Shown: positions 22,318-36,632, counted from the first letter of the stretch. The stretch: DNA of 64,000 nt from Macquaria australasica (GCA_005408345.1 SEMN01000122.1:657501-721500), one strand, 5' to 3'. The notes: a model not told the origin generated them from the letters alone. Translations and numbers: made by a program.

Positions 22318-22778
22318 TTAAAGTTGCACTAATCAATAATTTTATAAAAACAATGCATCACATGACTGTGTGTAATGTGAAATGGGTCTCTCATAGAGAC
22401 ACAGAGAATTATTACCCGACTCTGCAGTTCCCCTCAGCTCTACAGAACCTTTTCACCTCTTCCGGCTCATTGTTTTGGTTTTCGGGTCCATTCTCATCAG
22501 CCTCATTTCCAGGCACAGCAGACAGTTCTGATAAATCCACTGTACTCTACTTAACCAGCACCAAAGAGCAGACAGACAAAAGTTGGAGCCTAGCTGTTGA
22601 ACATAGTGAAGCATTAAGCAGCCAAAGAGGCAGATATTTCCCTCAGGAGTCGGAGGAGACCAAATCAGAGCTAAAAAAAAAAGTGTAAAATATTGGACTT
22701 ACATTCATCCAGTGGCCAGAGACACAATGAATGCTCGATGTCAGCAGATATGGAACATCTAGCAGATGTACTACGCTA
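22318..22778 (-). mobile_element. Family C dispersed repeat, copy 1 (reverse orientation)
   Basis: Read on the - strand it gives a 'ttggtctcctccgactcctgagggaaatatctgcct' section and closes 'ttattgattagtgcaactttaag'. These correspond to 'ttggtctccaccagctcctgagggaaatatctggct' and 'tattgattatagctgcttta' of the copy at 44022. It has no coding capacity. Confidence 0.7.
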
Positions 22779-25034
22779 GCAGTAGTAGCAGTAAGATAGG
22801 TCAGAGTTGTATATTAGGGTATCTGCTAAAAAGTTTTTTTCCATTTGTCAAAATGCTGTGGTTGCTGTTCAAGTGGCTTGAATGTACTTTTGAACGCTCA
22901 TTGAAATTCAAAAATTCAAATCGAGTTCCTCAGATCATTTACTCCAGCCCAAACATCCTGTTTTATGCAGCAACACGTCAAAACATACATGAAAATTAAA
23001 TTGATTTTCGTGACTGCCCCTTAAAGTGATCATCGCAGTGTCTGAAATCAGTCATTATTCACTATATAGTTAACTGTATACATTATATTAAAGTTTCCTA
23101 TTTTTAGTGCAGTCTGAGGATTATTATACCCTTTGGTGTACTCAAATGATCCCACAATGCAACACAGAAACACATATGTGGGCCTACTTTTTTGAGATTC
23201 AGCTTCTGCTCTGACCCCACACACTTCTTTGTCAAACAGTACGTGTTAACAAGTGCTTGCTGTTAAAAACAATTAAGTGATTAAAAGAAATGCAACAACA
23301 CACAAGAGTAGCTTCCACAATTCATAGTTGACTTCCTCCTCTTTATCTCTCTGTGGAGATCCTGCAGAACAGAAGCTAATACAGACAGCTCACTGACTGA
23401 GTTTTGAAGAACTGACTTCACTGGCAACAGGTTACTTGGCATCGATGTCAACACAGACCCTCGACACAGACATATTCAGCTGAAGGAAGCCTTTGAAGTC
23501 CTCACTGTGGTTTGTAAATTGCTGAAAACTTTAATGGCAGCAATGAAGCTAGCAAAGAGCAAAACAAATGTGGGATTCATCTTCAAGGGCCCAGAAGTAA
23601 TTGTTTCAGAATGCTTTGACCTTGAGCCAGTAAACTCAGGTTGAACAGCTATAAAAGAGGCAAGGTCGTTGTGGAACAAACAAACAAGCGTGCAGCAAAC
23701 ATATGTCTTCTCTAGATACTTAAATTACTCCAACAGCAAGATGCACTGTTGCATCTGACAAAATAGTAGTAATGCACCTTATCCACGAATGCATTTGTTT
23801 CATTTTTTGCCTCTATATACCTCTAAGTGTGCTGGTGTGTGCTGTGATCGAGTCAGTGCGAGGCTGCAGGGTGTACGAAAGCTCTTTTAATGGCTAACAG
23901 GCCAGTGTAGCTCGTGGCCATCCAGAAAATGTTTATTTTGATGGATAAGCCAAGAGCAGCCAGCTGGTTTGAGTTGGGAACAATACTGGAGATTCAGCCT
24001 GCATATGGTTTTGATTTAGCCCTCCCTCCTCCTCAGATTCTCAATCCCCTTTCTCCATCAACCCCCTTTCTCTCTCCACAGGCCACTATTGCCTGTATCT
24101 TCATTTCCTGGGAATCCTGCTATCCCTCTTATCCCTCACCTCACGATCACTCGTATTTTTTTTTTGTTCTGTCGCCCTCCCTTACTCCCCTACAAGCCCC
24201 TGATGATTGGAGTTGATAAAGTAATAAATGACTCACACAAGTGCATCATGTTTTATTGTTAAAGATTAATAGAACAGAAAAAGTTTGATAATCCCTGAAT
24301 TATTGGCCCCTCTGCTCTATTGTACACTCTCTGGGAGAGCAGAGGTGCTTACTGGCCTTTGTAGCATATCAATCCTGGTTTTATCTGTATGGGAGCTAAT
24401 GATATAGGGGAATAAAAAGTACCGGTGCACTTATGAAGATTTTGCATTAATTTAGTAGAATTTAATAGCTTGTATCTGCACAGGCTGCTGTGTTTGATTG
24501 TGTGCAAACTGCAACAACAGGGCATATGTCAGCCAGATGAGAACTGTGGATGTGTGCCTGCATGCATGCATGAATGAGTGCGTATGTGTGTATATGCATC
24601 GACCACGCCATCTATCTTGTTGCACGGATCTTTTGCCACAGTGCTGGTGACTGCTGGGTGCCTGGTCAGCTCAAACCTCTCGTGTTTCACAGTGCAGGCT
24701 GTGGTGGAGCTCCTCTCACTCTGTGGCCAGTCTGTGGTCAGTGGCCTCCTCCTCACACAGGATCGATTAAAGTGGGGTTTTTTCCCTCAGTTTCCTGTTT
24801 CAAACCTACATACACACAGGCACAAACATCTAAACACAAGCCCACATGTGGACATGCATGCATGCACATCACATATGGGATGTGAAGAAATTTGGTTCTG
24901 TGGTGAGCCCATTAGTTTTGTGAAATGGCGTATATCAGACATTGTGGCGGTGCAGGGGCATTTCCCTGGCAGTGCGGCATTCTCACTGGCGGAAGTCCGG
25001 CAAAATTTTTACCCTTCTTACTTTGTTTCTGGCA
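22779..25034. other. Non-coding stretch, no exon recognised
   Basis: No gene or clear mobile element was seen. The overlapping open frames at 24574-25048 share no familiar motif. Confidence 0.45.
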
Positions 25035-25280
25035 TTTTTAGGCTCTAGCCAATGTCGGTTGATCGGTCCACCACTTTGGTCCAGACTGAAATATCTCACC
25101 AACTATTGGATTGATTGCCATGAGACTTTGTACAGACAGTCATGGTCCCCAGAGGATGAATCATACTGACTTTGGTGATCCCCTGACTTTTTGTCTAGCG
25201 CCACAAGCAGGTTGATATTTTTGTGGTTTTGAGTGAAATGTGTCAACATCTATTGGATGGATTGCCATTTGGTACACACC
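25035..25280 (+). mobile_element. Family B repeat, copy 3 (5' part)
   Basis: It starts 'ggctctagccaatgtcgg', then ggtccaccactttggtccag, actgaaatatctcacc, 'gactttggtgatcccctgac' and a second 'tattggatggattgccat', matching the 5' half of family B. It is interrupted at about 25280. Confidence 0.65.
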
Positions 25281-25710
25281 AGCCACAAACAAATTCTGAA
25301 GTGGTTCGTCTGTGGTGCGAACGTGATCTGACTTCAATTTGACTCGATTACAAGGCGTACTTTGCAAGTTTGAGCTAAATGGCTCCCCTTCCAGGTGTGC
25401 TTTGCATACTGGGATGCGGATGAGCAAGATAACAGTTACTAGCAGCTAGCTGGAGAATGAGGTCTGACCTGGACTAGCAGCAACAATGTATGTTGCCTTC
25501 TTCATATTAGGGCAGGACCTTGTTCCGGTGTTTACTGTCTTGCTCCCACCCCAGACACATCTAACCAATGAGCGGAGTGAATGTTCTTACATGGTTTGTA
25601 GTGACACATTTTGGTTTGCTTGCATTTTTTTTCTGTGTGAAAATAAACCAACCAACTAATTTGCTGATTGAGACCAGAGCAAACAAACTACAGTATAGGT
25701 TTGAAAATGC
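25281..25710. mobile_element. Probable non-autonomous DNA transposon fragment
   Basis: The end reads 'cattttggtttgcttgcattttttttctgtgtgaaaataaaccaaccaac', and the stretch abuts the broken edge of family B copy 3. The wording resembles short fish elements with 'tttggtttgc' ends, but no terminal inverted repeat pair could be confirmed. Confidence 0.35.
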
Positions 25711-26130
25711 CCTTAGTCTGGAATGGCTGGTTCCCCATTTACCAAACCCCTTACCACTGCTAACTCCATCTGTGGTGCTGCAGAGGGTGTAGACAGCCAC
25801 GTGTCTCCACCAATACACAATGACTTGCCAGCTGCTTCTTCGGGAGGACATTGCGTTTGTGGAGGGTCACGCTATGCCCTTCAGATCCCACCTCATTCTG
25901 TACAGGCTCTCCAGTCAACCAGCAGGAGTCACTACTGCAGCAACAAGGACACCAACGCTGGCAGGCCAGTTACAGCGCTTCTGCCCAGAACCATGGTGGG
26001 ATCCATAATTGCGCAACAGTGGGGTTTGACATCAAAGTTTGTATTGACTGATACTTTTTGACAGTTACATGTTGAGCAGAAAAAGCTCTGGCAAGTCTGC
26101 CCCATAATCGTCTACACAGATATGTGCGCG

Positions 26131-26156
26131 TGCGTGTGTGTGTGTGTGTGTGTGTG
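26131..26156. repeat. (TG)n microsatellite
   Basis: Short TG run preceded by TGCGCGTGCG. Confidence 0.9.
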
Positions 26157-26325
26157 AACACTCTGCTGAAGGTTCGCCTCAACTGTACCGTTACCTTAGG
26201 GATTAGAGAATTAGGTTTCATTGGAGCCATATTTGTGTCCTGAAATGATTGTTTTGAATTAAATTACATTTTGGGTCAGAGTCATGATAGAGTGAAGTCA
26301 GACAAACAACCCTTGGGTCTTCACT

Positions 26326-26350
26326 ACACACACACACACACACACACACA
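26326..26350. repeat. (CA)n microsatellite
   Basis: CA run of 25 bases, about 170 bases after the TG run at 26131. Confidence 0.9.
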
Positions 26351-29300
26351 AAATAAAGTGTAAAAAAATAAAAGTAAAGTATGTCATGTTGCTCAATCTG
26401 TGTTGAATTAGGTGAGCATTCATTACTGAATCAAGAGTCGAAATGAGAGCGAGCAAGTTTAGAGAGGGAAGAAAAGGGGGGAGGGAGAGGGGGGGAGTGC
26501 ACCTCTGGTAATGGCGGTGGTCTATTTCGTGAGAACTTATTATTTAACAGTAAAAACAACACCATCAACCCATCCAGTATTTGTTTATGTTCTTGGCTAT
26601 GTCTTGAAATCTTTGCTGAGCCAACTTGAATACTTTGTCCCAACAAAGATAGCACTTTCACACAAACACACGCATGTACACACACACACACACACTCACA
26701 CAAATTCTTTCTCTGAACACGTGACTAAGTGTATTAATAATCAATCAGATGGCAGTTTGATCCAGTCTCTCTCTCTGTGTACAAACAAACAAGAGTTTGA
26801 TTCTGATTGAATCCAGATTCCATGCGGATCTCATTTCTCTGACAAATATCTTCCAATAATGTTTTTCATTCTGTGGCTTTCATTACAATGCTGAGCAAGA
26901 TATCAAAGTGCAGTCGAATAAAACCGAACATCTGTAAAACACACACAGCTCTCTCCAGAACATACATGTTGAGAATGACGTGATAAAACACAGAGGACGC
27001 CTCCTTCAAATTTATCCGTTTCATTTCACAGCTGAAACATCGTCATCGATTTCTGAACGGACATCATTAAATCATTTTAAATTGTTATGCTAATCATTCC
27101 TTCATTCGACATCATACAACTGCTCAGCTATTTATGTGTGTGTGTTTGTCTGTCACGAGTGCTAATGTGTTTATGTGTTAGCTGAGGCATGAGTGTTCAA
27201 TTAAGCCACTTAGCGGTTCACCTATAAAATGAGTGCTCCATGCTTGGCCTCTATTTGGAGATCACACATGATGTAGGCAGCAGTTAAATCCCAGCCAAAT
27301 GAATTCCATTGGTATTATTTACAAAGTAAATTCTCTCCTTCTTGAAATTGTTCACATTTACTATATAACCTCCTGTTTTTCCTCCTGTTTACTTGTATAT
27401 CAGTGTGGGTTTTTTCAGGCCTGTGTGCATGTATATGAACATATGCATCTTATATTGCATTTGTGTGCTCATTGCAAGCTTGACTATGATTCAAGAGTGT
27501 ATGATATTATTAGTTCATTCATGTGCAAAGAATGACTACGAAGACTTTAAGATGGCCCAAATTAGATGATCCATCACATTAAACATGAAGCTTTAGTTCG
27601 GTTTGCAAAAGTTTCTGTTTTATTGTTTCACCATCTTCAAGTTTTGTTTTTAGTGCACATATTATGTTATCCTCTGTTTGCTGTCAATCGGCAGGCACCC
27701 ACAGGAATAGTGTGTTCAATAGGAAATCTAATCGGCCAACTATGTTGTCTTTTAATTTGTTTTGTCACATCCTTGCATTTATTTAGTCGCTCTGTGTTAC
27801 CTAGGATGAGCTAGGTTTTCATTTCGAGCTAAATTTGACACTGGGATGTTTGCATTTAATGAAGTACATATGGTATCATTTGCAAATAGACTGAAAAACA
27901 TGTAAATTGGGCAGAAATCATTGGATTATAATTCTAAATAATGCTGATGTTCTTTAATTTTTGTTTTACAGTCAAAATATGTTTCATGGTAAACACTGTG
28001 GCCTCCACCTCATCAGTGATCTTCAAGCCATTGCTCTACTTTCAATCATGCACGTTTTTCACTGCATGGATCACTTACTCTCTGTCCGACCCTCTCTGTT
28101 TTGCTCTCCACTCATCACTTTTGCCCCTTTGTCTCTGTGTGGACAGGGAAAGTTGAGCTAAACAGTTAACAGGACAGAACGTTCCTGATAGTCCTGCCAG
28201 CTCTCGTACAGGCCTCACACCTCTCTGTGGGGCCGCAGCTTGTGATTTGTGATCCAGAGTGTCCTTTCGTTACAGTATGCATGCATGTATGTAAGTGAGA
28301 ATTCTTGTTGGGTTGTTTTTCCATTACTGAGGTGCACTACCCGTGATCGCTGCGTGAATGCACAGTGTTGCACATTCCTAACCTGGCTAAAGCTGCTTTC
28401 CTGAAAGGCTGCCCAAATCATTCTTGGTCTTTTCTTCAGCCTGTATAAATCAGTGGGTGGGGTTTATTCCTTCAGGGCAAGTATGTTCAGGTGCTAGTGG
28501 TCAATCACAGTAACATGTACTGAACTGAAAACTTCAATACATTACATTGATTAAATGCTCAGGAGTCACGATATTGTCATTTGGGCCCATTAATAAGGCA
28601 AATCAAAATCTGAAAAATGCTTTAGTGTTATTTCACCCAGATCGAGTGGCTTTCCTGGAACCCAGGGTAAAGTAATAACAACCTTTCCAAAACACTCCAT
28701 TAATATTACAGCTATTTGTTGTGGGGGGCAAAGTTTATATGTGAATAAAAACAAATGTAATGTGAATGGAAAAAAAATTCCCACTAAAGAGAAAAATCTA
28801 ATAAAATAAGTCAACAAGGGAAGTCAAGTCCGTAGGGAATAAAAAAATAAGGAACATATTTTGCCCTTGAGGTTGAGTAAGAAACCTGAGCGTTGTGTAT
28901 GAACTCCTATCTGTCAGTTTGGTAAATGTTCAGGGTTAAATCAAATTTAGTGCCTTTGCTGGGGTCTGGATGGAGGGGCTTTGCTGGGGGCCAGCTTAGT
29001 GTTAGTTTCATGTTGGGAAAGCTACATTTGGAGCAACTCTTTTCTCTGTGTCGCCTCAAAACAGAAATAAATGAGCGTCAGACCTTGCACTGCTATTTAT
29101 TTGTTTAGATGAACCTCGCAAAGTCTCTGCCATTTTTTAATAAACACTTCAAAAACAGATGAAAATGCATCACAAAAGAATCACTGTCTCTTGCTCTCTC
29201 TGCCCAACATTCCCTCCTAAACTGGACAGTCGGCTTCAGATGAAGTTGTGTTTCAAATGTATGATCAGCGAGAAAACAATGGATCCGAGCTGAGAGTCCT

Positions 29301-31213
29301 GGGGCTCAAGACGGTCGTAACCCAGTGATGAAAAATAATTCTGTTGAGAGGTAGAAGTAGGGAGGCAATGAAACATTGCAGTTGTGGGACACCTAACCCT
29401 GCAAGCACATGAGCTCCAGAAAGACAGAGTGGAAAGAGAATAAAAGAGGACAGGAGTGGTGTATCTGAGGAGTGATAAACATTAACTCTAGATATTTTAG
29501 TGAAAGATTACAGTCACTTGATTGCAAGCTGAGTATCAGAGGACAATCCAAATAAAGGTATACATTTGGACACATCTTGAAAAACTCAATAAGTACCACT
29601 GAGTTTTTTATTTACAGTACTTACTGTTTTATTTTATGTTGTTACACTAGTTTGTGTGGGGTTAACGTTTTCTTCTTCTGGTGGCTGCGTCATGCCAGCA
29701 GTTTCTGTAGCTTCAGGCTGCATGACTGTTTTCTGATCAAAGCCCGCTCAACAGTGATCACACTGGAAAGAGTCCCATTCTCAGTCTCCCATGAATCACA
29801 CAAGCCTGCAGGGGACAATAATCACACTCATGTGTAAATATTTGAAAAATCAATAAAAAGAAAAATGGCAAAATGGATGAAACCTATGGCATTTCATAAT
29901 TTTTTTTGTACCTTACTACTTGTAGTAAATGCTTTGTGCAGCCTGGTGTGTTGTCATCTTTTCAAAATGCCATGCAAGAATATAGCTTTGTTTTTAAGAC
30001 AGTTTGGTAATCTAATTTAAATAAAGCATGCTTAGATTGAAAGGAAACAATTAGAGAGAAAATAAGTTTAAACCTTGTAAATATATAACAGATTACAAAC
30101 TAGTTTCCACAGAAGAATAGTGTGAGCACTAACAAAAAAGCAATTCAGTCCCACCCACATGCTAGGACAAAGCTAATTTCTGTGTAAATGAAAGCAGATC
30201 TTTGTCTCCTTACTGTACTTTAAATGTTGTCAGCTCTAATCAGCTCCACCATGCATCCTGCAGATTGCACTGCTTAGTCTTGGATGGTGCTGTAATTGTG
30301 CCAGGTTTGAACCATGACATGACTTTTCTGTCATTCCCATGGTTCTCAACTTGTTGGCCCAGAGAGGATCTTCAGCCGAATCGTTTTTCTAAACTCTCTT
30401 GGATTCAAGCCACCTTCCACCTTTCACCTCTTTACTCTCTGCTGAAATTAGGTCACCCCTACAAAAAGAGAGCTCCACAAGCCAGCAGACTTTTATCACA
30501 CACATTTATACTTCCTCTTTGACTCACCAACTCTGGCTTCACACGTGACGCTCACAACAACCCTTTCAAAACTTAATCGCCTTCTCCTGCTCTCTCTGTT
30601 GCCTTTTTCATCCTTTGTGATCAACAAAGAGAAAGCTCCACTGGAGAAATAAAAACACAAAGCTTGTAAACCTGCTGAACTTATATTGAGCAAGTGCTCC
30701 TCACACCCACTGGGACCATACAAACGTACATGCATGCAAGAACGCAGAGCCATGTACACACTTAGTGTGTACATCATTGCATAAGAGGAGCACTTCATTT
30801 GTCTACTTAGCTGTCATAGTCTGGCATTTTTCTGTTAATTGTGAGTGTTTTAATGTCATTATTTTACAGACTCAAAATAAAATGAAATGTGCATCAGACA
30901 ACATATGATAAGTCAAGAAAAAGTACTTATGGTCCATTTATTCAAAGCAACATTTCAGTCATTTGACATGTTTTTGACACCGTAAATTGAAGTCAACAAC
31001 CAAGTGACCTAGATGTCAAATTGACAGCAAGAAAAACTTTCTCATGAAATAATTTGGGTATTTGAGCCTACTTCCTAAAACTACAACTAGAATAACCCAA
31101 CACCTCAGGCTCAATTAAACAGTTAGATCCCTGTTAGTCTGCTTCTGTCGCTGTGGGAAAATGGATGTGAGGCAATGATCCATGGTCTGTGTATAACTGT
31201 GTGAGTGTGTGTT

Positions 31214-31273
<60 letters not shown>
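31214..31273. repeat. (GA)n microsatellite
   Basis: A GA run of 60 bases with one GACAGA interruption near its start. Confidence 0.97.
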
Positions 31274-31275
<2 letters not shown>

Positions 31276-33356
31276 GTGACTAAAGTGGGTGACAAACATT
31301 CATTTTCCGCCCTGATAGCCAGAGCAGTGGGAACTTCCTGTGGGCAGCACACTCACAGAGCAGCTAAAGCCCAGAGCCAGACGTCACACGAGGCTACTTA
31401 GCAGCAGTGTAACAACATACAGAAAAGTCTCCCATCAACAACTTTGCACTTGCACAAGCTGTTCATATGTGTTTAAATGTAACATTAACAGCTGTAAATT
31501 CAAATTTAACAACTATGCATCAGGGAAGTTGCCTTTCTATTTGTCCCATTGTGATATACCATGAAATATATTTCACTTTGGAAGCAATTTAATTTAATGA
31601 AATTTAAGTGGATAGATACCTGTGCCCAAAAAACCCGAGCTCTGGACTTGAAACTTGAAAGCAAAAACATTCAAGTCAAGAAGTCTCAAGTTTTGAGCTG
31701 GTAAAATTTTGGAACAGTAAAAAGTAAGTAAGACGATATCAGGCGGGCCTTGCCACACACCTTGAATTACTGTATTAGGCCTCTGCATTGAAAGGACATG
31801 GTTTCAGCTATGTTAAAGGGGCAATCCACTGATTTCATCGATCAGTTAACTCGTCATATTCTACTCAGCCTGTGGAAACGGTTGTATGATCAAGGTTATC
31901 TGGATTTGGATTTGTGGACTACAAATTCAAAACAGAAAGCCTGAGTTACAACTAACTGGGGGCATGAAAAGACATTTACCAGGCAGGAAGGGACTAATGA
32001 AAAGACGCTAACGAGTTGAATTATGGGAAGTGTAAGTTCTTGTGTTTTTTGAGCTGGATCCATACTAGATGATATAAGCCAGATATCTACCTCTCCTGCA
32101 CCAATCGTGACCATTTAAAAAGAAATGTGTTTCTCGCAAGTCCCCCAGCTTTATTAAAGTGCTGGAGCACCCTTTTAAAAACACTATTAATGCAGCTATG
32201 AAAAAAAATGCTGGGCCATTTTAATGTTCAGCATTCAGAGAAGTGAAAGACTTATATCTTGAATTGCCATTTGCTAATACAAACTTGTTACTTGACTTGG
32301 ACTTTCTTTGACAAGACTTCAGACAGGACTCTGACTTGTTTTAAATGATCTGAGACTTGAGATTGACTTGTCCCAAAAGACTTGGAGCAGGAGAGCTGCT
32401 GACAGCAGCATGAAAAACATCTCTTACTGAGAGAGGCAGGGTGACACAGTTAACCAGAGCCTCCTGAGCCTCAGAAAGAAAGGAGGTGAAGGGCCCAAAC
32501 TTACCAAATCATGTGCAATTCACAAACTGTCTGAATTACTGTGGTCAGTGTTTTGTAAGCTTGACTTGAGTGAGAGACTGTGAAACAGTGGGTGTGTTGG
32601 GGTAGGCAGGCGGGTTGAGAAAGGAGAGTAATCAGACTCTGCCTCGTCAAACTGGGATCACTGTGTCGAAAGAACTCAAAATACATAAAAAAAATAAAAA
32701 ACCTGGCTCTGATTTGATCTTTTCTGTGAAATGAGAGCTACAGTACCACATACAGGCACACACTATTGTAAAGCCACACTCATAACTGTTCCAGGTCCAT
32801 GGGGGTGAAACAGGGTATATTAACGTCAACTCGTGATGATGACCAGCTTCCATGTCATCCCATGTAAGGACTCACTACTGCACTCCTGATATTCCCCACA
32901 GTCTCTGACAGAGTTGATGTTCCAACTCGGTGTTTGGGTGACATCACACAGTTAGACACAGTGATCATGTTGTTGTGAATCCATAGAAACAATGTGGGAA
33001 CACAGTAAGGTATCGGGCAACTCTCCAGCATGACGGCAAACTTCACATGAATTACTTGTTGACAAGAAGTTGTTTTTGTGTGTGTGTGAGTCAACAGAAA
33101 TGCTGAAGATATTCAAAACAATGGAAGTGCTAGACAACTGAATTCAGTACCTTCAATGGTTCAAAGTTGAATTAAAATTATACCTGAAAACAAAGAACAA
33201 AGAAGAAACTAACAAGTTATAATTGTATGTTTCACTCAGCTCTCCACACCTGGTTGCACTGAAAGTCCAGTTGTTCACCTCAGAAGCCACATCAAGGAGA
33301 AAACATGTAGTCTCACCTGTGTCACATTGTTAAAGAAAGAGTTTGTCAGTGTTGGA
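31274..33356. other. Non-coding stretch with ACTTG-rich repeat pieces
   Basis: No exon was recognised. Between 31645 and 32390 there are inverted pieces of an ACTTG-rich repeat (caagtcaagaagtctcaag at 31672-31690; ttacttgacttggac and following at 32288-32386). They enclose a unit beginning 'ttaaaggggcaatccactgat' (31814) and ending near 'gctggagcaccctttt' (32178), which may be a separate short mobile element. Confidence 0.35.
32284..32386 (+). repeat. ACTTG-rich dispersed repeat
   Basis: Repeated 'acttgacttggac', 'gacttg' and 'gagacttgagattgacttg' phrases. A second copy lies at 52956-53090. Confidence 0.5.
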
Positions 33357-33626
33357 ATTGTGCTTATTTACTTTCTTGTCAAGAGTTAGAAGAGAAGTGT
33401 TATACCACTCATATCTGTTTGTTATATATAAGCCTACAGCCAGCAACCAGTTAGCGTTGCTTAGCATAAAGACTGGAAACATGGGGTAACAAAATCTAAG
33501 CTAAGCTAACGGCTGCTGGGTGATATTAATCCAGACGTGAGAGAGGTGTCGATCTTCTCATATGGCCCTTGGCAAGAAAGCAAATAAGTGTATTTCCCAA
33601 AATGTCAAACTATTTATTTAAATGTG
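33357..33626. mobile_element. Family A fold-back element, copy 3 (centre deleted)
   Basis: The left arm (cctacagccagcaaccagtt, gcttagcataaagactggaa) is followed at once by the right arm (aagctaagctaacggctgct, agtgtatttcccaaaatgtc). About 150 bases of the usual middle are missing. Confidence 0.75.
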
Positions 33627-34980
33627 CAGTTAAGATGTCTTTTGGTTGGTTGATTAATTTCCCATCCTTGAATTGGTTAAAAAAAGGTTGTTAGTGATGC
33701 CTGCTCAGTCAAAAATTAAAGTGACAAATTAAACCCCACACATCTAGGCCTCTTTTATAACAGTTCTGAACATGTTTGTGACATAATGACATTGTGCTCT
33801 TTGCCGTGTGTGTGTATACTTTTTGCTGCACTCATCATTTATTTAAGAAAAGTTTTTCCTTCTATGGATTTCAGCTCGTCAGTCCTGCTGCTGCTGCTGA
33901 ATCACCAGTTGTTCCTCTGGTCCCAGATTCTCCACTCCTCCAGTCCTCCAGCTCTCTCAGGGGAACTCAGAGCAGTATATATTATACCTGCATCTATATG
34001 ACTACGCTGGGAGCCATGTTCCCTTCCAAAATGCAGACACTCAGATGCTCCTCTGTCAGACTGGGCTCTGGCTCTGTATTCTGCACCACTGGGACCAAAG
34101 TCTGTATTTCTAAGTGTGTGTGTGTGTGTGCATTCATTGTTATTTAGACCAAAATTTGCCACATTCTTTCCATCATCTTAGGTGCACAGCCACACATGCA
34201 GGCGTTCTGTACACACACTCACACACACGCACACACACACACACACACACATAGACATAAAGTAAGAGAAATGTGTGTTGGAGTTTGGAGAAGCTTACAG
34301 GGACATGGTAAGTCCATCATTTGTGTTTTTAAAAGCGGCAATGCATGTGTGTGTTGATATAAGGTGCTCCCTTACCACACACACACACACACACACAGTT
34401 TCAAACCAGTCCAAAAATGGGAAATGGTTTTTGTTGTGGAGAGAGTTGCAGGTATTTTCCACTCCAGCTCCAGACAGATCCAGCTCTGTCCAAGAGGATG
34501 GTCCCTGAGAAAAGCACTGTGACCCAGTTAGAAATAACTGATGGCAAACAGTCTCCATGTCACTGCAGTCCCCGACTCCATGCCTACTTTACAGTATGTA
34601 CACTGTAGCTGCAAATTCTTCAGATGCCCATAATTATTCTGGCAAGTATCGCTGTCTTGCTCAGTCTAAGTCTAATGTGGCGGAGGTCTTAAATTAGCAA
34701 TTCGGTAATCAAACCACCGACTACTCTCAATGAGAAGACCACCTGCTGCTGGTTAAACTTGGCTGGTCTATTTCTTGCCAAACATGACCAGAACACACTG
34801 TATTATTTCATAATATTACAATCATTGGAGGAGCTCATGTTTGGCTCAGTCACATTTTGAGAAAGCACTGTAGCCATTTAAGAATCAGAAAATTACTGCT
34901 ATTTTGCTCATTTTAACAGAGCTAAAACAGACATGACTGACAAGCTGGCCAAACACTCACCCCTTATAGCCATGGATATA
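33627..34980. other. Non-coding stretch, no exon recognised
   Basis: Contains a CA microsatellite (34211-34251), a further short CA run at 34376-34398 and a weak SINE-like phrase near 34655-34745. No gene was recognised. Confidence 0.4.
34211..34251. repeat. (CA)n microsatellite, interrupted
   Basis: CA run with TC and GC interruptions. Confidence 0.92.
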
Positions 34981-34983
34981 TTA

Positions 34984-35382
34984 AAAAGAACAGTTTGATA
35001 TTTTGGGAAATGCGCTCATTTGCTTTCTTGCCCGTGGTTAGATGCCACGCTTATATCAGTCCGGTAAATATAATATAAGGCTACAGCCAGCAGCCGGTTA
35101 GCTTAAGTTAGCATAGACTGGGAACAGGGAGAAACAGCTAGCCCCTCTGTAAAACCACTACTTGTAGTTTTTACACTTCTGTTTTTGTTTAGTTTAGCAA
35201 ATGATATATGAAGTTAAAGTATAAAGTTAAAAGTTAAAGTTAATTAGTGAGCTTTAGAGAGCTAACCGGCTGCTGGCTGTAGCTTCATATTTACCGTAAA
35301 AGAGTGGTGTGAATCTTCTCATTTACTCTTGGCAAGCTTATTTCCCAAAATGTCAATATATTTATTTATTTATTTATTTATA
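34984..35382. mobile_element. Family A fold-back element, copy 4
   Basis: Both tips are present: 'acagtttgatattttgggaa' at the left, and cttatttcccaaaatgtcaa at the right as its approximate reverse complement. The inner arms carry ggctacagccagcagccggt and accggctgctggctgtagct, again complementary. A (TTTA)5 run at 35361-35380 follows the right tip. Confidence 0.8.
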
Positions 35383-36424
35383 TTTCTCCTTTCTCACAAT
35401 AAATACTGCTCCAGTCCCACTAAAGCCCCTTCTGAAATGTCTCTCCTGTTGCTTCGCTGATTTGGCAAAGACTTTTTTGTGTGTCTTTTTTCTCCACAAT
35501 GCCCACAAATTTCACAGAAAAACCCCTGCTTTGCTGTTTCCTGCTGTTTCCCAATGTGTCTCTGTGGAGTCTGCACTTGAAATCACATCTAACTTTCACA
35601 TTTACACTCTGAACGTTTCCTTCATAGCAGGTTAACACTGGGGATATTTTTCCCGCACAGTCTGTGGTTTAAATGAGCACATGGCATCTTCTGTTATTTT
35701 CACCAATTTTTCTTCTCAATTCCTCTCCTGTTCCCCAAGTTGGAAGCAAACAGTGTTTGGATGTAATGTCAGTGCAAAGAGAGTAAACAGCACTGTTGGC
35801 TTGAATTTACAATTTCTGGATATCTGAGGTCTGAGCCAGGGCCATCCTCTGACCAATATATACTGGAGCTGTGTTAATTTGCCAAATTCATTCATGAATA
35901 CTCTGCACAGAGCCAAATGTGACTGAATCTAAAATTAACAAAAAATAACTTGGCGTCCCCAAGGATAAATACCTATCTAGTCATCCACTAGTCATTCCAA
36001 ACAATTTAGACAAGAATACCAGCTCTGTTTTGAAAGCAGCTTAGTTAATAACCGGTGTTGGAGAGGAGAGAGCTGTGCAAAATCATAACTCATGACCACC
36101 CCGGTCACAGAGTCACAGAGGAGCAGTTATATCCCTGCTGAGACATACCTTAGGAAATGTGATTTAGAGTTATTAGTTAATGTGTATCATGGGACATGCC
36201 AAAATGTGCTATGAATGTGCTATGCAGTGAGTCAAGGGCAGTTAAAAGTAGACTAATCACATGAAGCAGTGTCATGGCTTTTCAGAGAGTTAGGGGAAGT
36301 CCAACTCATTCCCCTCCTCTCTTTTTTTCTTTCAGCATCCACAGCTCAGAGTTACAGCCTGACAAAATATTTTCAAAGGAGTCAGATGTACGTTTTTATG
36401 CGCTGAGCAGTCTGGTGTGTGTAT

Positions 36425-36427
<3 letters not shown>

Positions 36428-36468
<41 letters not shown>
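36428..36468. repeat. (TG)n microsatellite
   Basis: Pure TG run of about 40 bases. A complementary CA run begins 165 bases downstream. Confidence 0.97.
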
Positions 36469-36470
<2 letters not shown>

Positions 36471-36628
36471 ACACTGTACAGCTCCCACCTGTGGGCCCAG
36501 GAACACTTTGTTGTCCAAGTTAATGTAATGTGCCTTTTCCTAGCAGGCTGCAGAGGGGTGAAGTCATTACATGCGGCTGGTGGTCATTGTGTGAAGTCAG
36601 GCCCTGAGAGGAAATATCAGCACCTCCA

Positions 36629-36632
<4 letters not shown>

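Larger units (their letters stand above)
25711..31213. other. Gene-poor stretch, no exon recognised
   Basis: About 5.5 kb without recognisable exons, RNA genes or large repeats. It holds only small CA/TG runs. The stretch 26980-27240 is free of repeat wording and contains an octamer-like ATGCTAAT at 27087-27094. Conservation could not be judged. Confidence 0.4.
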